This document shows, one piece after another, positions 26,025 to 33,980 of a stretch of 64,000 nt of DNA (its first letter is position 1; the number at the start of each line of letters is the position of its first letter). The notes beneath the pieces were generated by a model that saw only the letters and a list, made by a program, of their open reading frames with translations, did not search any database and was not told where the DNA came from. The translations under genes were made by a program, and so were the position numbers. Source of the DNA: an uncultured Pseudoruegeria sp. (GTDB taxonomy: Bacteria > Pseudomonadota > Alphaproteobacteria > Rhodobacterales > Rhodobacteraceae); contig CANMJD010000005.1 in NCBI GenBank assembly GCA_947498155.1, positions 124,001 through 188,000 on the forward strand. Direction: 5' to 3'.

Positions 26025-26328
26025 CGGCTCACTCTTCGATTTGGCTGCCCCGACCATAGGAACATCGCGCCGGACTGCCAAGCGAAAGGCCGCGTGATGG
26101 CCTAGGGGGATGTCGTTTTCCCCAAAGGCAACGCCGCGAATCCCGTTGCACGGTCCGCGGGGCTTCGATAGACACAGCAAAAGACGAAGCCCGAAACGGG
26201 CCGGACAGGTGTGTCACCGCCATTGACCCAAATAGGGGATGCGCGGCGACAGTCGTCACAGCGTTGCTGCCCATGCAACGATAGGCGTGCCTGTGTCCGG
26301 CTCATGACCGAGAGGAAAGGAACCGCCG
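26025..26328. other. structured 304-base divergent intergenic region
   Basis: No gene is visible. The region separates the DedA pair from the cbiX operon and must hold both promoters. On the plus strand there is a long nested stem: CCCGTT (26143) and AACGGG outer arms with a perfect inner stem GGGCTTCG/CGAAGCCC (about 26160-26192). A second hairpin GTTGC-tgcccat-GCAAC follows at 26263-26279. I looked for the conserved B12-box and central blocks of a cobalamin riboswitch and did not find them, so its regulatory role, if any, is open. Confidence 0.5.
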
Positions 26329-26562
26329 ATGAAACCGCTCGCTCTGATATTGATCTCCCTTTTGCCATCCGCTGCTGCAGCGCATTCCGGCCATATCGCC
26401 GATGTTGCCGGTGCAGGCCATGACCATTGGGTCGCAGGCGCAGCCATTGGCGCGGCGGTTGCGATTACGCTTTGGACGGCCCTGAAGGGTAAGAAAAAAG
26501 ACGAAACCCAAAATGACGAACAGGCCGAGACCGAAGACTCTGCAGAACCGCAGGAAGCCTGA
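26329..26562 (+). CDS. small membrane protein heading the cbiX operon (DUF6732-like)
   Basis: A 77-residue protein with a signal peptide (MKPLALILISLLPSAAAA), then HSGHIADVAGAGHDH, a second hydrophobic helix and an acidic, charged tail rich in Glu and Lys. The three to four histidines just after the signal could bind a metal such as cobalt at the periplasmic face. It resembles short Rhodobacterales proteins I recall as DUF6732; this is from memory. AAAGGA stands 9 bases before the ATG, and cbiX starts 2 bases after its stop, so it is surely co-transcribed with the corrin genes. Confidence 0.75.
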   Translation: MKPLALILISLLPSAAAAHSGHIADVAGAGHDHWVAGAAIGAAVAITLWTALKGKKKDETQNDEQAETEDSAEPQEA

Positions 26563-26564
26563 AT

Positions 26565-27797
26565 ATGTCCAAAACCGGCGTTATGATTTGCGGCCATGGC
26601 TCGCGCAGCCAGGCCGCAGTAGATGAATTTGCGGTACTGGCTGAAAAGCTGCCCGCACTGTTGCCGTCGGACTGGATGGTCGATTATGGCTATCTTGAGT
26701 TTGCCAATCCGGTGATCCGCGACGGGCTGGACAGGCTGCGCGAGGCCGGCTGCGATCGCATTCTGGCGGTACCCGGCATGTTGTTTGCCGCCATGCACGC
26801 CAAAAATGACATTCCGACAGTGCTCAACACCTATGCGGCGAAACATGGCATCGACGTGTCTTACGGGCGCGAGTTGGGTGTTGATCCCAAAATGATCGCT
26901 GCCGCTGGCGCGCGCATTCAAGACGCCGTGGACCGCGCGAATGCCGATCTGGGTTCTGTGGCGCTAGAGGACACCTGTCTGGTGGTGATCGGGCGCGGCG
27001 CCTCAGATCCGGATGCCAATGGCAATGTCGCCAAAATTGCCCGCCTTCTTCACGAAGGGATGGGTTTTGGCTGGTGCGAAGTCGGTTTTTCCGGCGTGAC
27101 TTTTCCGCTGGTCGAACCCTGCCTGCAACATGCCAGCAAGCTCGGCTATAAGCGTATAATCGTGTTCCCCTACTTTCTGTTCACCGGCATTCTGATTGAT
27201 CGGATTTACGGCTTCACAGATCAGGTCGCCGCCGCGCACCCCGATCTGCAATTCGTTAAAGCGGGATATCTGAACGATCACCCCAAAGTGCTAGAGACAT
27301 TTGCCGAGCGTGTGACCGAACAAATGGCCGCCGTGCCGCCGCCGAACTGCGGTACCTGCCAATACCGCACACAGGTTTTGGCGCTTGAGGGTGACGAAGC
27401 GCGGAAAATCTCGCCTGCCGAACGCGCCGCGATTGCGCAAGCCAAAGGTGCTGATCATCCGGCTTTTGGCGATGTGCCTCCACCGACCTGTGTGATGTGT
27501 AAATACCGCACGCAGGTGCTCGGCTTTGAAGCCGAAGTCGGCGCCGTTCAGGAAAGCCATCATCACCACGTCGAAGGTCAGGGCGCCTCTGCGCCGGGAT
27601 CAAACGTGGCTGATTGCGCGCTTTGTGATCATTTCTGTACCGGTGCCTGCCGGTTGGAAATGGCGGAACATCACCATCATCATCACCATGATCATGCCCA
27701 CGATCACCATCACGACCATGACCACCATCACCACGCGCCCTATCCCCATGCCAAACATCCCCATGGTCCAGAAAGCGCACGGGCAAAGAAACCCTGA
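26565..27797 (+). CDS. cbiX: sirohydrochlorin cobaltochelatase CbiX with Cys- and His-rich tail
   Basis: CbiX inserts cobalt into sirohydrochlorin. The first 250 residues contain both chelatase half-domains: VMICGHGSRSQAA with the first metal His, VPGMLFAAMHAKNDIP with the second, and the repeated-half GFSGVTFPLVEP and FPYFLFTGILIDRI. The C-terminal 150 residues are an extension with two similar cysteine motifs, NCGTCQYRTQVL and TCVMCKYRTQVLG, a third cluster CALCDHFCTGACRLE, and a long run of His/Asp. CbiX proteins elsewhere carry an iron-sulphur site and His tails, so metal storage is likely. It heads the cobH-L-I-J-M run. Confidence 0.92.
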   Translation: MSKTGVMICGHGSRSQAAVDEFAVLAEKLPALLPSDWMVDYGYLEFANPVIRDGLDRLREAGCDRILAVPGMLFAAMHAKNDIPTVLNTYAAKHGIDVSYGRELGVDPKMIAAAGARIQDAVDRANADLGSVALEDTCLVVIGRGASDPDANGNVAKIARLLHEGMGFGWCEVGFSGVTFPLVEPCLQHASKLGYKRIIVFPYFLFTGILIDRIYGFTDQVAAAHPDLQFVKAGYLNDHPKVLETFAERVTEQMAAVPPPNCGTCQYRTQVLALEGDEARKISPAERAAIAQAKGADHPAFGDVPPPTCVMCKYRTQVLGFEAEVGAVQESHHHHVEGQGASAPGSNVADCALCDHFCTGACRLEMAEHHHHHHHDHAHDHHHDHDHHHHAPYPHAKHPHGPESARAKKP

Positions 27798-27816
27798 ACC
27801 GTCAACTTTGTTCCAA

Positions 27817-27835
27817 AAATATCCCCGCCGGAGGC
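27817..27835 (-). repeat. dispersed repeat copy after cbiX
   Basis: The 19-base core AAATATCCCCGCCGGAGGC lies between the cbiX stop and the cobH start, inside the operon. Read on the minus strand it continues TTGGAACAAAGTTGAC, the GAACAAAG subtype. Confidence 0.7.
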
Positions 27836-27870
27836 ATCCAACCGCCCCGCAACCCTGAAGGCCTGAACAC

Positions 27871-28521
27871 TTGCGCCCCTATATCAAAGACCCTGCTGCC
27901 ATCTATGCCGAAAGCTTTGCGACTGTACGGCGCGAGGCACGGCTTGACCGATTTCCGGCAGGGCTGGATGCGTTGGCCGTGCGATTGATCCACGCCTGCG
28001 GCATGATCGAGGTTGCGGACCGGCTGGCCTTTAGCCCCAATGCTTATCAGGCAGGACAAGCGGCACTGGCCACGGGCGCGCCGGTGTTTTGCGATTGTGA
28101 AATGGTCGGCGCAGGGATTATTCGCCGCTATCTGCCCGCCAATAACGAGATCATTGTCACGTTAAATGACGCCAGCGTGCCAGACCGCGCCAAAGACATT
28201 GGCAACACCCGATCCGCCGCTGCCGTAGAGCTTTGGCTCCCCCGTCTGGAGGGGGCAGTGGTCGCCATCGGGAATGCCCCCACGGCCCTGTTCCATCTGC
28301 TGGAGTTGATCGACCAAGGTGCGCCGAAACCGGCGGTTATTCTGGGCTTTCCGGTGGGCTTTGTCGGCGCGGCAGAAAGCAAAGCCGAACTGGCCGCACA
28401 CCCGCGCGGCTGTGATTATGTCGCCCTGCGCGGGCGGCGCGGCGGCTCGGCTATGGCCTCGGCGGCGGTGAACGCACTGGCGGCGGGCTTGCCAGAAATT
28501 GCGAAAAAGGAAACGCCATGA
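27871..28521 (+). CDS. cobH: precorrin-8X methylmutase
   Basis: CobH moves a methyl group from C-11 to C-12 of precorrin-8x to form hydrogenobyrinic acid. The 216-residue protein carries the catalytic-His segment LIHACGMIEVADRL and the family motifs VFCDCEMVGAGI, AIGNAPTALFHLLELID and GFPVGFVGAAESK. The start is a TTG at 27871, preceded by GAAGG about ten bases upstream; it gives MRPYIKDPAAIYAESF, the family N terminus. It overlaps cobL by ATGA. A dispersed repeat copy lies in the 73-base gap after cbiX, so mRNA structure may set the level of this and later genes. Confidence 0.96.
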   Translation: MRPYIKDPAAIYAESFATVRREARLDRFPAGLDALAVRLIHACGMIEVADRLAFSPNAYQAGQAALATGAPVFCDCEMVGAGIIRRYLPANNEIIVTLNDASVPDRAKDIGNTRSAAAVELWLPRLEGAVVAIGNAPTALFHLLELIDQGAPKPAVILGFPVGFVGAAESKAELAAHPRGCDYVALRGRRGGSAMASAAVNALAAGLPEIAKKETP

Positions 28522-29717
28522 CCCCTTGGCTGCATATCATCGGTATTGGTGAGGACGGTCTGGATGGGCTGACACCGGCAACGCGAGCGGTGCTGGCGGC
28601 GGCAGAAATCATCATCGGTGGGGACCGTCACCACGATCTCTCCGGCAATGCCAGCGCCACCCGTGTGGCATGGCCATCGCCCTTTGATGCGCTGATTGAC
28701 GTTTTGCAGTCCTACAAAGGCAAACGCGTTGTGGTTTTGGCAACGGGCGATCCGCTCTGGTATTCTGTCGGGGCCCGCATCGGGCGAGAAATCGACCCCA
28801 AGGAAATCACCTATCATCCACAACTGTCGGCCTTTCAATTGGCCGCCGCCCGCATGGGCTGGTCGATGGCCGATGTGGAAACCCTTACCGTGCATGGCCG
28901 TCCGGTAGAGCAGATGATCGCCTTTATCCAACCAGCCCAGCGGTTGCTGATCCTGACCACCGGGGCACAAACGCCGGCGCAAATCGCACAGTTCCTGACC
29001 GAGCGTGGTTTTGGACGTAGCCGCATGACCGTGCTGGCTGCCATGGGCGGTGATAACGAGCAACGCTTTGAGGGAGAGGCGGCTACATGGGATCATACGG
29101 TCCCTGCGTTTAATACACTGGCTGTCGAGTGTATTGCAGCTGCGGATGCGGCCCTTTTGCCGCGCGTGCCCGGTCTGGCGGATGATCTGTTTGCCCATGA
29201 TGGCACCATGACCAAACGCGAAGTGCGTGCCGCCACCTTGGCTAAGCTGATGCCAATGCGCGGGGCGCTTTTGTGGGACATTGGCACGGGCTGTGGTTCG
29301 GTCGCAGTGGAATGGATGCGGGCTGCCCGCTATGCCCGCGCCATCGGCATTGAACCGCGCGCAGACCGCCGCATTATGGCCGCAGCCAATGCACTGGCAC
29401 TGGGTGTGCCCAAACTTGAATTGATAGAGGGCAATGTCCCCGGCGCTTTGACAGGTCTGGACACGCCGGATGCGATTTTCATCGGCGGGGGCTTGAGTCG
29501 CGAAACATTCGAGGCCGCATGGGCCGCCCTGCGCCCCTTGGGCCGTTTGGTCGCTAATGCCGTGACTTTGGAAAGCGAAGCCATTCTGGTGGAACTCCAT
29601 AAGGAATTTGGCGGCGATCTGGTCAAAATCCAGATCAACCGCGCCGAGCCCGTGGGCCCGCGTACCGGTTGGCGCCCGTCGATGCCAGTCACCCAGTGGA
29701 GCCTGATCAAGCGATGA
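28518..29717 (+). CDS. cobL: precorrin-6Y C5,15-methyltransferase (decarboxylating)
   Basis: CobL methylates C-5 and C-15 of precorrin-6y and decarboxylates the acetate side chain at C-12. At 399 residues it is the two-domain form. The N-terminal CbiE-like domain (IIGIGEDGLDGL, ATGDPLWYSVGARIG) handles C-5/C-15 methylation. The C-terminal CbiT-like Rossmann domain, from about residue 235, has WDIGTGCGSVAVEWMR for SAM and IFIGGGLS. It is joined to cobH and cobI by ATGA overlaps. The domain order is complete and there is no disruption. Confidence 0.96.
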   Translation: MTPWLHIIGIGEDGLDGLTPATRAVLAAAEIIIGGDRHHDLSGNASATRVAWPSPFDALIDVLQSYKGKRVVVLATGDPLWYSVGARIGREIDPKEITYHPQLSAFQLAAARMGWSMADVETLTVHGRPVEQMIAFIQPAQRLLILTTGAQTPAQIAQFLTERGFGRSRMTVLAAMGGDNEQRFEGEAATWDHTVPAFNTLAVECIAAADAALLPRVPGLADDLFAHDGTMTKREVRAATLAKLMPMRGALLWDIGTGCGSVAVEWMRAARYARAIGIEPRADRRIMAAANALALGVPKLELIEGNVPGALTGLDTPDAIFIGGGLSRETFEAAWAALRPLGRLVANAVTLESEAILVELHKEFGGDLVKIQINRAEPVGPRTGWRPSMPVTQWSLIKR

Positions 29718-30418
29718 CAAAAGGTAAGCTTTACGGCGTTGGTCTGGGGCCGGGAAACCCCGAGCTTATGACCCTGATGGCGCATCGGCTGATCAGCGCT
29801 GCGACGGTGGTGGCCTATCCGGCACTGGCGGGCGGGCAGAGCTTTGCCCGCAGTATAGCCGCAGGTATTATCCCCGACACAGCCCGTGAAATCGTCATGG
29901 ATGTGCCGATGACCACGGCGCGCGCACCGGCCCAAGCTGCTTATGACACCGGTGCCGCCGAAATTGCCGCCGTATTAGAGACCGGCACCGATGTGATCTG
30001 CCTCTGTGAGGGTGATCCGTTTTTCTATGGCTCGTTCATGTATCTGTTTGCCCGCCTTTCGGCAGAATATCAGGTTGAGGTTGTGCCCGGTGTGACCAGT
30101 GTCACCGCCTGCGCTGCCGTAGCGGGCATGCCGCTCTCGGCCCGCAACGAACGGGTCACGATCTTGCCCGGACCCTTGCCCGAAGACGAGCTGCGCCGCC
30201 GCATCAAAGGCGCGGAAACTGTCGTGTTGATGAAGGTCGGGCGGCACTTACCGAAAATCCGACGCATCTTTGCCGATCTCGGCCTGACCGAACACGCCTG
30301 TTATATCGAACGTGCAACCCTGCCCGAGCAAGTGGTGTTGCCGCTGTCCAGCGCGCCGGAAACGGCACCGTATTTTTCCATGATCCTGTTGACGAAAGGG
30401 GCCGACCCGTGGCTTTGA
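29714..30418 (+). CDS. cobI: precorrin-2 C20-methyltransferase
   Basis: CobI adds the C-20 methyl group to precorrin-2, giving precorrin-3A. The 234-residue protein is a class III (tetrapyrrole-type) SAM methyltransferase with GVGLGPGNPELMTL at the N terminus, CEGDPFFYGSFMYL as the SAM-binding loop and VVPGVTSVTACAAVAG. The ATG at 29714 overlaps the cobL stop as ATGA. Its last 10 bases overlap the cobJ GTG start. The C-20 methyl added here is removed with C-20 by the next steps. Confidence 0.96.
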   Translation: MTKGKLYGVGLGPGNPELMTLMAHRLISAATVVAYPALAGGQSFARSIAAGIIPDTAREIVMDVPMTTARAPAQAAYDTGAAEIAAVLETGTDVICLCEGDPFFYGSFMYLFARLSAEYQVEVVPGVTSVTACAAVAGMPLSARNERVTILPGPLPEDELRRRIKGAETVVLMKVGRHLPKIRRIFADLGLTEHACYIERATLPEQVVLPLSSAPETAPYFSMILLTKGADPWL

Positions 30419-32217
30419 AACCCGTTGTAATTTGCCTGTCGCGCTCCGGAGAGCCGACTGCACATCGCGTGGCTGCTGCGCTGGGGGCGGATGTGCATGG
30501 TCGCGAGACCCGCGTTGATGTGGCGGATGCGTTTTTCCCCAATGCTTTGGATCATGTGCGCATGTTGTTTGCGGCAGGCACGCCGGTGATTGGCGTTTGT
30601 GCCGCCGGCATCCTGATCCGTGCAGTCGCGCCTTTGCTCGCCGATAAAACCAAAGAGCCGCCCGTTGTGGCGGTGTCGGACGATGGCGGCGTTGTTGTGC
30701 CTTTGTTGGGCGGGCATCGCGGGGCCAACCGCTTGGCTCAACAGATTTCAGAGGCGCTGGATGGTGCAGTTGCCGCCGTGACCACTGCCGGAGATGTGGC
30801 TTTGGGCGTCGCCTTGGATGAGCCACCTGCAGGGTATCGACTGGCCAACCCTTCGGCGGCAAAATCGGTGATGGCGCGGCTCCTTGGCGGAGAAACCACG
30901 CGCGTTGAGGGCGAGAATATCTTCGCGTTGGACAGCAATCCGGACGGTGAGGTCCTGTTGTCCGTCGGCGATGCCCCCGCACCGGATGCGGCGCTGTCCT
31001 ATCATCCGCAGCGCTATGCTTTGGGGCTGGGATGCGCGCGCAATGCCGACCCCGAAGAGCTTTGGGAATTGGTCAGGGATGTGCTGGCAAAGGCCGGTAT
31101 CGCACCGCAAGCTCTGGCCTGTGTCAATTCCATCGACCTGAAGGGCGATGAACCGGCGATGAACCTTGTGGCAGAACGCCTTGGTGTGCCGCTGCGGTTG
31201 TTCACGGTAGAAGAGCTGGAAGCGCATGCAGATGATCTGGCTACTCCTTCCGAGGTGGTCTTTGCCGAAGTTGGCACCCATGGGGTCAGCGAAGGCGCTG
31301 CCCTGGCTGCCGCAGGAGAATCGGCCACGTTGGTGGTGACGAAACAGAAAACCGCCAATGCCACCTGTGCCTTGGCTAAAGCTGATCAGCCGATTGTTGC
31401 GCTGGCAGGCCGCTCGCGCGGGCGGCTCTCGATCATCGGCATTGGTCCGGGTCAGCACAGCTGGCGCACGCCCGAGGCCAGCCAATTGGTCGCCCATGCC
31501 CAAGAGCTTGTCGGCTATGGTCTTTATATTGATCTGCTGGGGCCATTGGCCCTTGGCAAGGAACGGTCGGATTTCCCTTTGGGGGGCGAAGAAGACCGCT
31601 GTCGCTATGCGCTGGAGCAAGCCGCCAAGGGCAAGAATGTCGCACTGATCTGTTCCGGCGATGCGGGCATTTATGCCATGGGGGCATTGGTCTTTGAATT
31701 GTTGGATCGCGGGCCGGATGAGATGGGCGTGTCCGATGCCGCCCATCGGGTCGAAGTCGTTTGCACCCCCGGTGTGTCGGCCTTGCAAGGGGCTGCGGCC
31801 CGGGCCGGTGCCCCGCTGGGCCATGATTTCTGCGCGATTTCCCTGTCGGATTTGCTGACGCCACGGGCCGACATCGTGAAACGCTTGAACGCCGCCGCCG
31901 AGGGCGATTTTGTCATCGCTTTTTATAATCCGGTGTCTTTGCGTCGTCGTACGCTGCTGGCCGAAGCCCGAGATATTCTGCTGCAGCACCGTCCCTTTGA
32001 CACGCCCGTCATGCTGGCGAGTTCCTTGGGTCGTTCCGAAGAACACGTGCGCTACCGCAAGCTCGGAGAGCTTGAGGTGGATGAGGTGGATATGCTGACC
32101 GTGGTGTTGATCGGCTCGTCCAATTCGCGTCTGGCGCATTTGGGCGAAGGCCCGCGCATGTACACGCCGCGCGGCTATGCCCGCAAAATTGATGGCGATC
32201 TTTCCAACGTCGGGTAA
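30409..32217 (+). CDS. cobJ: CbiG-CobJ fusion, precorrin-3B C17-methyltransferase
   Basis: A 602-residue two-part protein. The first 340 residues match CbiG (N-terminal and CobE-like C-terminal domains; GVCAAGILIRAVAPLL and LGLGCARNADPEEL). The rest is CobJ, a class III SAM methyltransferase with GIGPGQHSWRTPEA, ICSGDAGIYAMGALVFEL and VVCTPGVSALQGAAARAG. CobJ methylates C-17 of precorrin-3B with ring contraction; CbiG opens the delta-lactone in the anaerobic route, while its C-terminal homologue CobE belongs to aerobic clusters. The GTG start at 30409 overlaps cobI by 10 bases. Whether the CbiG lactonase part is active here is unknown. Confidence 0.93.
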   Translation: MALKPVVICLSRSGEPTAHRVAAALGADVHGRETRVDVADAFFPNALDHVRMLFAAGTPVIGVCAAGILIRAVAPLLADKTKEPPVVAVSDDGGVVVPLLGGHRGANRLAQQISEALDGAVAAVTTAGDVALGVALDEPPAGYRLANPSAAKSVMARLLGGETTRVEGENIFALDSNPDGEVLLSVGDAPAPDAALSYHPQRYALGLGCARNADPEELWELVRDVLAKAGIAPQALACVNSIDLKGDEPAMNLVAERLGVPLRLFTVEELEAHADDLATPSEVVFAEVGTHGVSEGAALAAAGESATLVVTKQKTANATCALAKADQPIVALAGRSRGRLSIIGIGPGQHSWRTPEASQLVAHAQELVGYGLYIDLLGPLALGKERSDFPLGGEEDRCRYALEQAAKGKNVALICSGDAGIYAMGALVFELLDRGPDEMGVSDAAHRVEVVCTPGVSALQGAAARAGAPLGHDFCAISLSDLLTPRADIVKRLNAAAEGDFVIAFYNPVSLRRRTLLAEARDILLQHRPFDTPVMLASSLGRSEEHVRYRKLGELEVDEVDMLTVVLIGSSNSRLAHLGEGPRMYTPRGYARKIDGDLSNVG

Positions 32218-32248
32218 CCCCGCTGCTTTACCCGTGAAAGGGAACAAA

Positions 32249-33040
32249 ATGACGGTCTATTTTATTGGGGCTGGCCCCGGTGATCCGGAGCTTTTGACGC
32301 TGAAGGCGCAAAAGCGTATCGCCGCCTGTCCGGTGTGCCTTTATGCGGGCTCGCTGGTGCCCGCCGAGGTTGTCGCGGGTGCGCCCGCGGGGGCAAAGGT
32401 CATGGACACCGCGCCGATGACGCTCGAGGATACCCATGCAGAGATCAAAGCCGCCCACAGCCGCGGCGAAGATGTGGCGCGGGTGCATTCGGGTGATCCG
32501 TCGCTTTATGGCGCGATTGCCGAACAAATCCGCCGCCTGCGGGCCGATGGCATCCCCTATGAAATCATTCCCGGCGTGCCTGCCTATGCGGCGGCGGCGG
32601 CGGCCCTGGGGCAAGAGTTGACCATCCCCGAGATTGCCCAGTCCATTGTCCTGACGCGGATGTCGATGCAGTCCACCTCGATGCCGGAAGGGGAGAGCCT
32701 TGAGAATTTCGCCCGCACCGGCGCGACGCTGGCGATCCATCTCGCCGTGCGCAACATGCGCGAGATCGAACGCATTCTGACCCCGCATTACGGGGCGGAT
32801 TGTCCGGTGGTTGTCGCCTATCGTGTTGGCTGGCCGGATCAGGTTTTGCTGCGCGGAACCGTGGCCGATATTCGTAAGAAAGTCCGCGCCGAAAAGATCA
32901 CGCGTACAGCGCTTATTCTGGTGGGGCCGGCCCTTGGGGCGGTGCGGGACTTTAAGGATTCCGCCCTGTATGATCCCGATATTCCCCATGTCCTGCGCCC
33001 TGTGGTGGGTGTTGATCTGGTGGAGGATCACAACACCTGA
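32249..33040 (+). CDS. cobM: precorrin-4 C11-methyltransferase
   Basis: CobM methylates C-11 of precorrin-4 to precorrin-5. The 263-residue class III methyltransferase has FIGAGPGDPELLTL, RVHSGDPSLYGAI, IIPGVPAYAAAAAALG and SIVLTRMSMQSTSMPEGE, a strong CobM/CbiF signature. The ATG at 32249 is chosen with AAAGGGAAC upstream; an in-frame start at 32177 would lie inside cobJ. It closes the corrin operon; the next gene is 85 bases downstream. The usual aerobic partners CobG or CobZ and CobK are not present here. Confidence 0.96.
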   Translation: MTVYFIGAGPGDPELLTLKAQKRIAACPVCLYAGSLVPAEVVAGAPAGAKVMDTAPMTLEDTHAEIKAAHSRGEDVARVHSGDPSLYGAIAEQIRRLRADGIPYEIIPGVPAYAAAAAALGQELTIPEIAQSIVLTRMSMQSTSMPEGESLENFARTGATLAIHLAVRNMREIERILTPHYGADCPVVVAYRVGWPDQVLLRGTVADIRKKVRAEKITRTALILVGPALGAVRDFKDSALYDPDIPHVLRPVVGVDLVEDHNT

Positions 33041-33125
33041 TCGCGAAAACCAGAAAGTGTCGTGAGGTTTACTTGCGTTTTACATTTCTCGGCGCACCAT
33101 GACAGGGTGAGTCGAGGAGCGTGCC

Positions 33126-33473
33126 ATGTTTACTTTTCTATCCAAAGAAGTGCGTGACGGTCTGGAGCAGGCCCGAAAGCAATCCCTGCGTAAGGGAAAC
33201 CGCCTAAGTGTACATTCCGATGGCCAGGTGCACCGTATTTTACGCCTGTGGGAAACCGGCTTTGAGTTGGAACATCGGGCCGGTCTGCGCGGATTGGTCG
33301 ATGTCTATGACGGGCCGCGTCATCTGTCCCATTGCCTGATTGTAAAAAGCGATGAAGGGGATGGTCAGTATCGTTATGAATTCAAACGCGCCACGCCTGC
33401 CCGCGATCAGGCTCCGGTGGATTTTGTCTTAAACGACGTGGCACCAGCCGCGCTTATTCCGCGGTATCAATAA
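33126..33473 (+). CDS. conserved-looking small soluble protein, unknown function
   Basis: A 115-residue protein without signal or membrane segment, rich in Arg, His and Asp. It starts MFTFLSKEVRDGLEQARKQ and contains HSDGQVHRILRLWETGFEL and GLVDVYDGPRHLSHCLIV. The alternating hydrophobic pattern suggests a small beta-barrel, perhaps ligand- or nucleic acid-binding, but I do not recognise the family. GAGGAG lies just ahead of the ATG. Convergent with the VOC gene, 4 bases between stops. It may be read through from cobM. Confidence 0.7.
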   Translation: MFTFLSKEVRDGLEQARKQSLRKGNRLSVHSDGQVHRILRLWETGFELEHRAGLRGLVDVYDGPRHLSHCLIVKSDEGDGQYRYEFKRATPARDQAPVDFVLNDVAPAALIPRYQ

Positions 33474-33477
33474 CGGG

Positions 33478-33846
33478 TTAAGCGGTGCTGACGGGTTCCC
33501 AAAGTTCGATTGGGTTGTCTTCGGGATCTGTCAGCCGTGCAAAGCGGCCAATGGGCATCGGATCGGATTCCAAGACCTCCAACCCCGCCGCATTTAGCTG
33601 CGCAATCATCGCATCCATATCGGCCACACGAAAATTGATCATGAAGGCCCTATCCGGATTGCCGAAATAGTCGGTGTCCACCGCAAACGGCGCAAAGACA
33701 GTTGCACCGGCCTCTTGCTGCCAGGGGGGCGTGTTAAAATCCTGCGGCACCAGATCAATACCAAGGTGATCGCGATACCAGTCCGCCAGCGCAACGGGGT
33801 CTTTGCTGCGAAAGAACAATCCTCCAATGCCAAGTACTTTTTCCAT
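33478..33846 (-). CDS. VOC-family protein
   Basis: A 122-residue protein of the glyoxalase/bleomycin-resistance fold. The first repeat starts IGGLFFRSKDPVALADWYRDHLGI and the second INFRVADMDAMIAQLNAAG, ending with GRFARLTDPEDNPIELWEP, where the Glu is a metal-ligand candidate. In the first repeat the usual metal His near the N terminus is replaced (GGLFF), so metal binding may be altered. Substrate unknown. It is downstream of the MalY-type gene on the same strand, but a terminator separates them. Confidence 0.85.
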   Translation of the reverse strand: MEKVLGIGGLFFRSKDPVALADWYRDHLGIDLVPQDFNTPPWQQEAGATVFAPFAVDTDYFGNPDRAFMINFRVADMDAMIAQLNAAGLEVLESDPMPIGRFARLTDPEDNPIELWEPVSTA

Positions 33847-33925
33847 AAATCCCCCTAAGGCTATTAGGAGAAGCCTATCATAAATCAGGCAGCATGTCGC
33901 GATTGGCAGTTGGCCGCATACTCAA

Positions 33926-33954
33926 TGAAAAAAGGTCGACCCGAGGGCCGACCT
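33926..33954 (-). terminator. Rho-independent terminator of malY-type gene
   Basis: On the minus strand the stem AGGTCGGCCC/GGGTCGACCT (33933-33954) with a tiny loop is followed by a run of Ts, about 30 bases after the stop of the aminotransferase gene. Confidence 0.8.
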
Positions 33955-33980
33955 CTCCTGTTTGTGGGCTGGCATTCGCC

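Noticed and set aside
26025-26328. A second cobalamin riboswitch before the cbiX operon
   Set aside because: I found no B12 box or central conserved blocks on either strand; only generic stems are visible.
30748-32247. A 499-codon open frame opposite cobJ
   Set aside because: Antisense shadow of a well-supported methyltransferase gene in a GC-rich genome.
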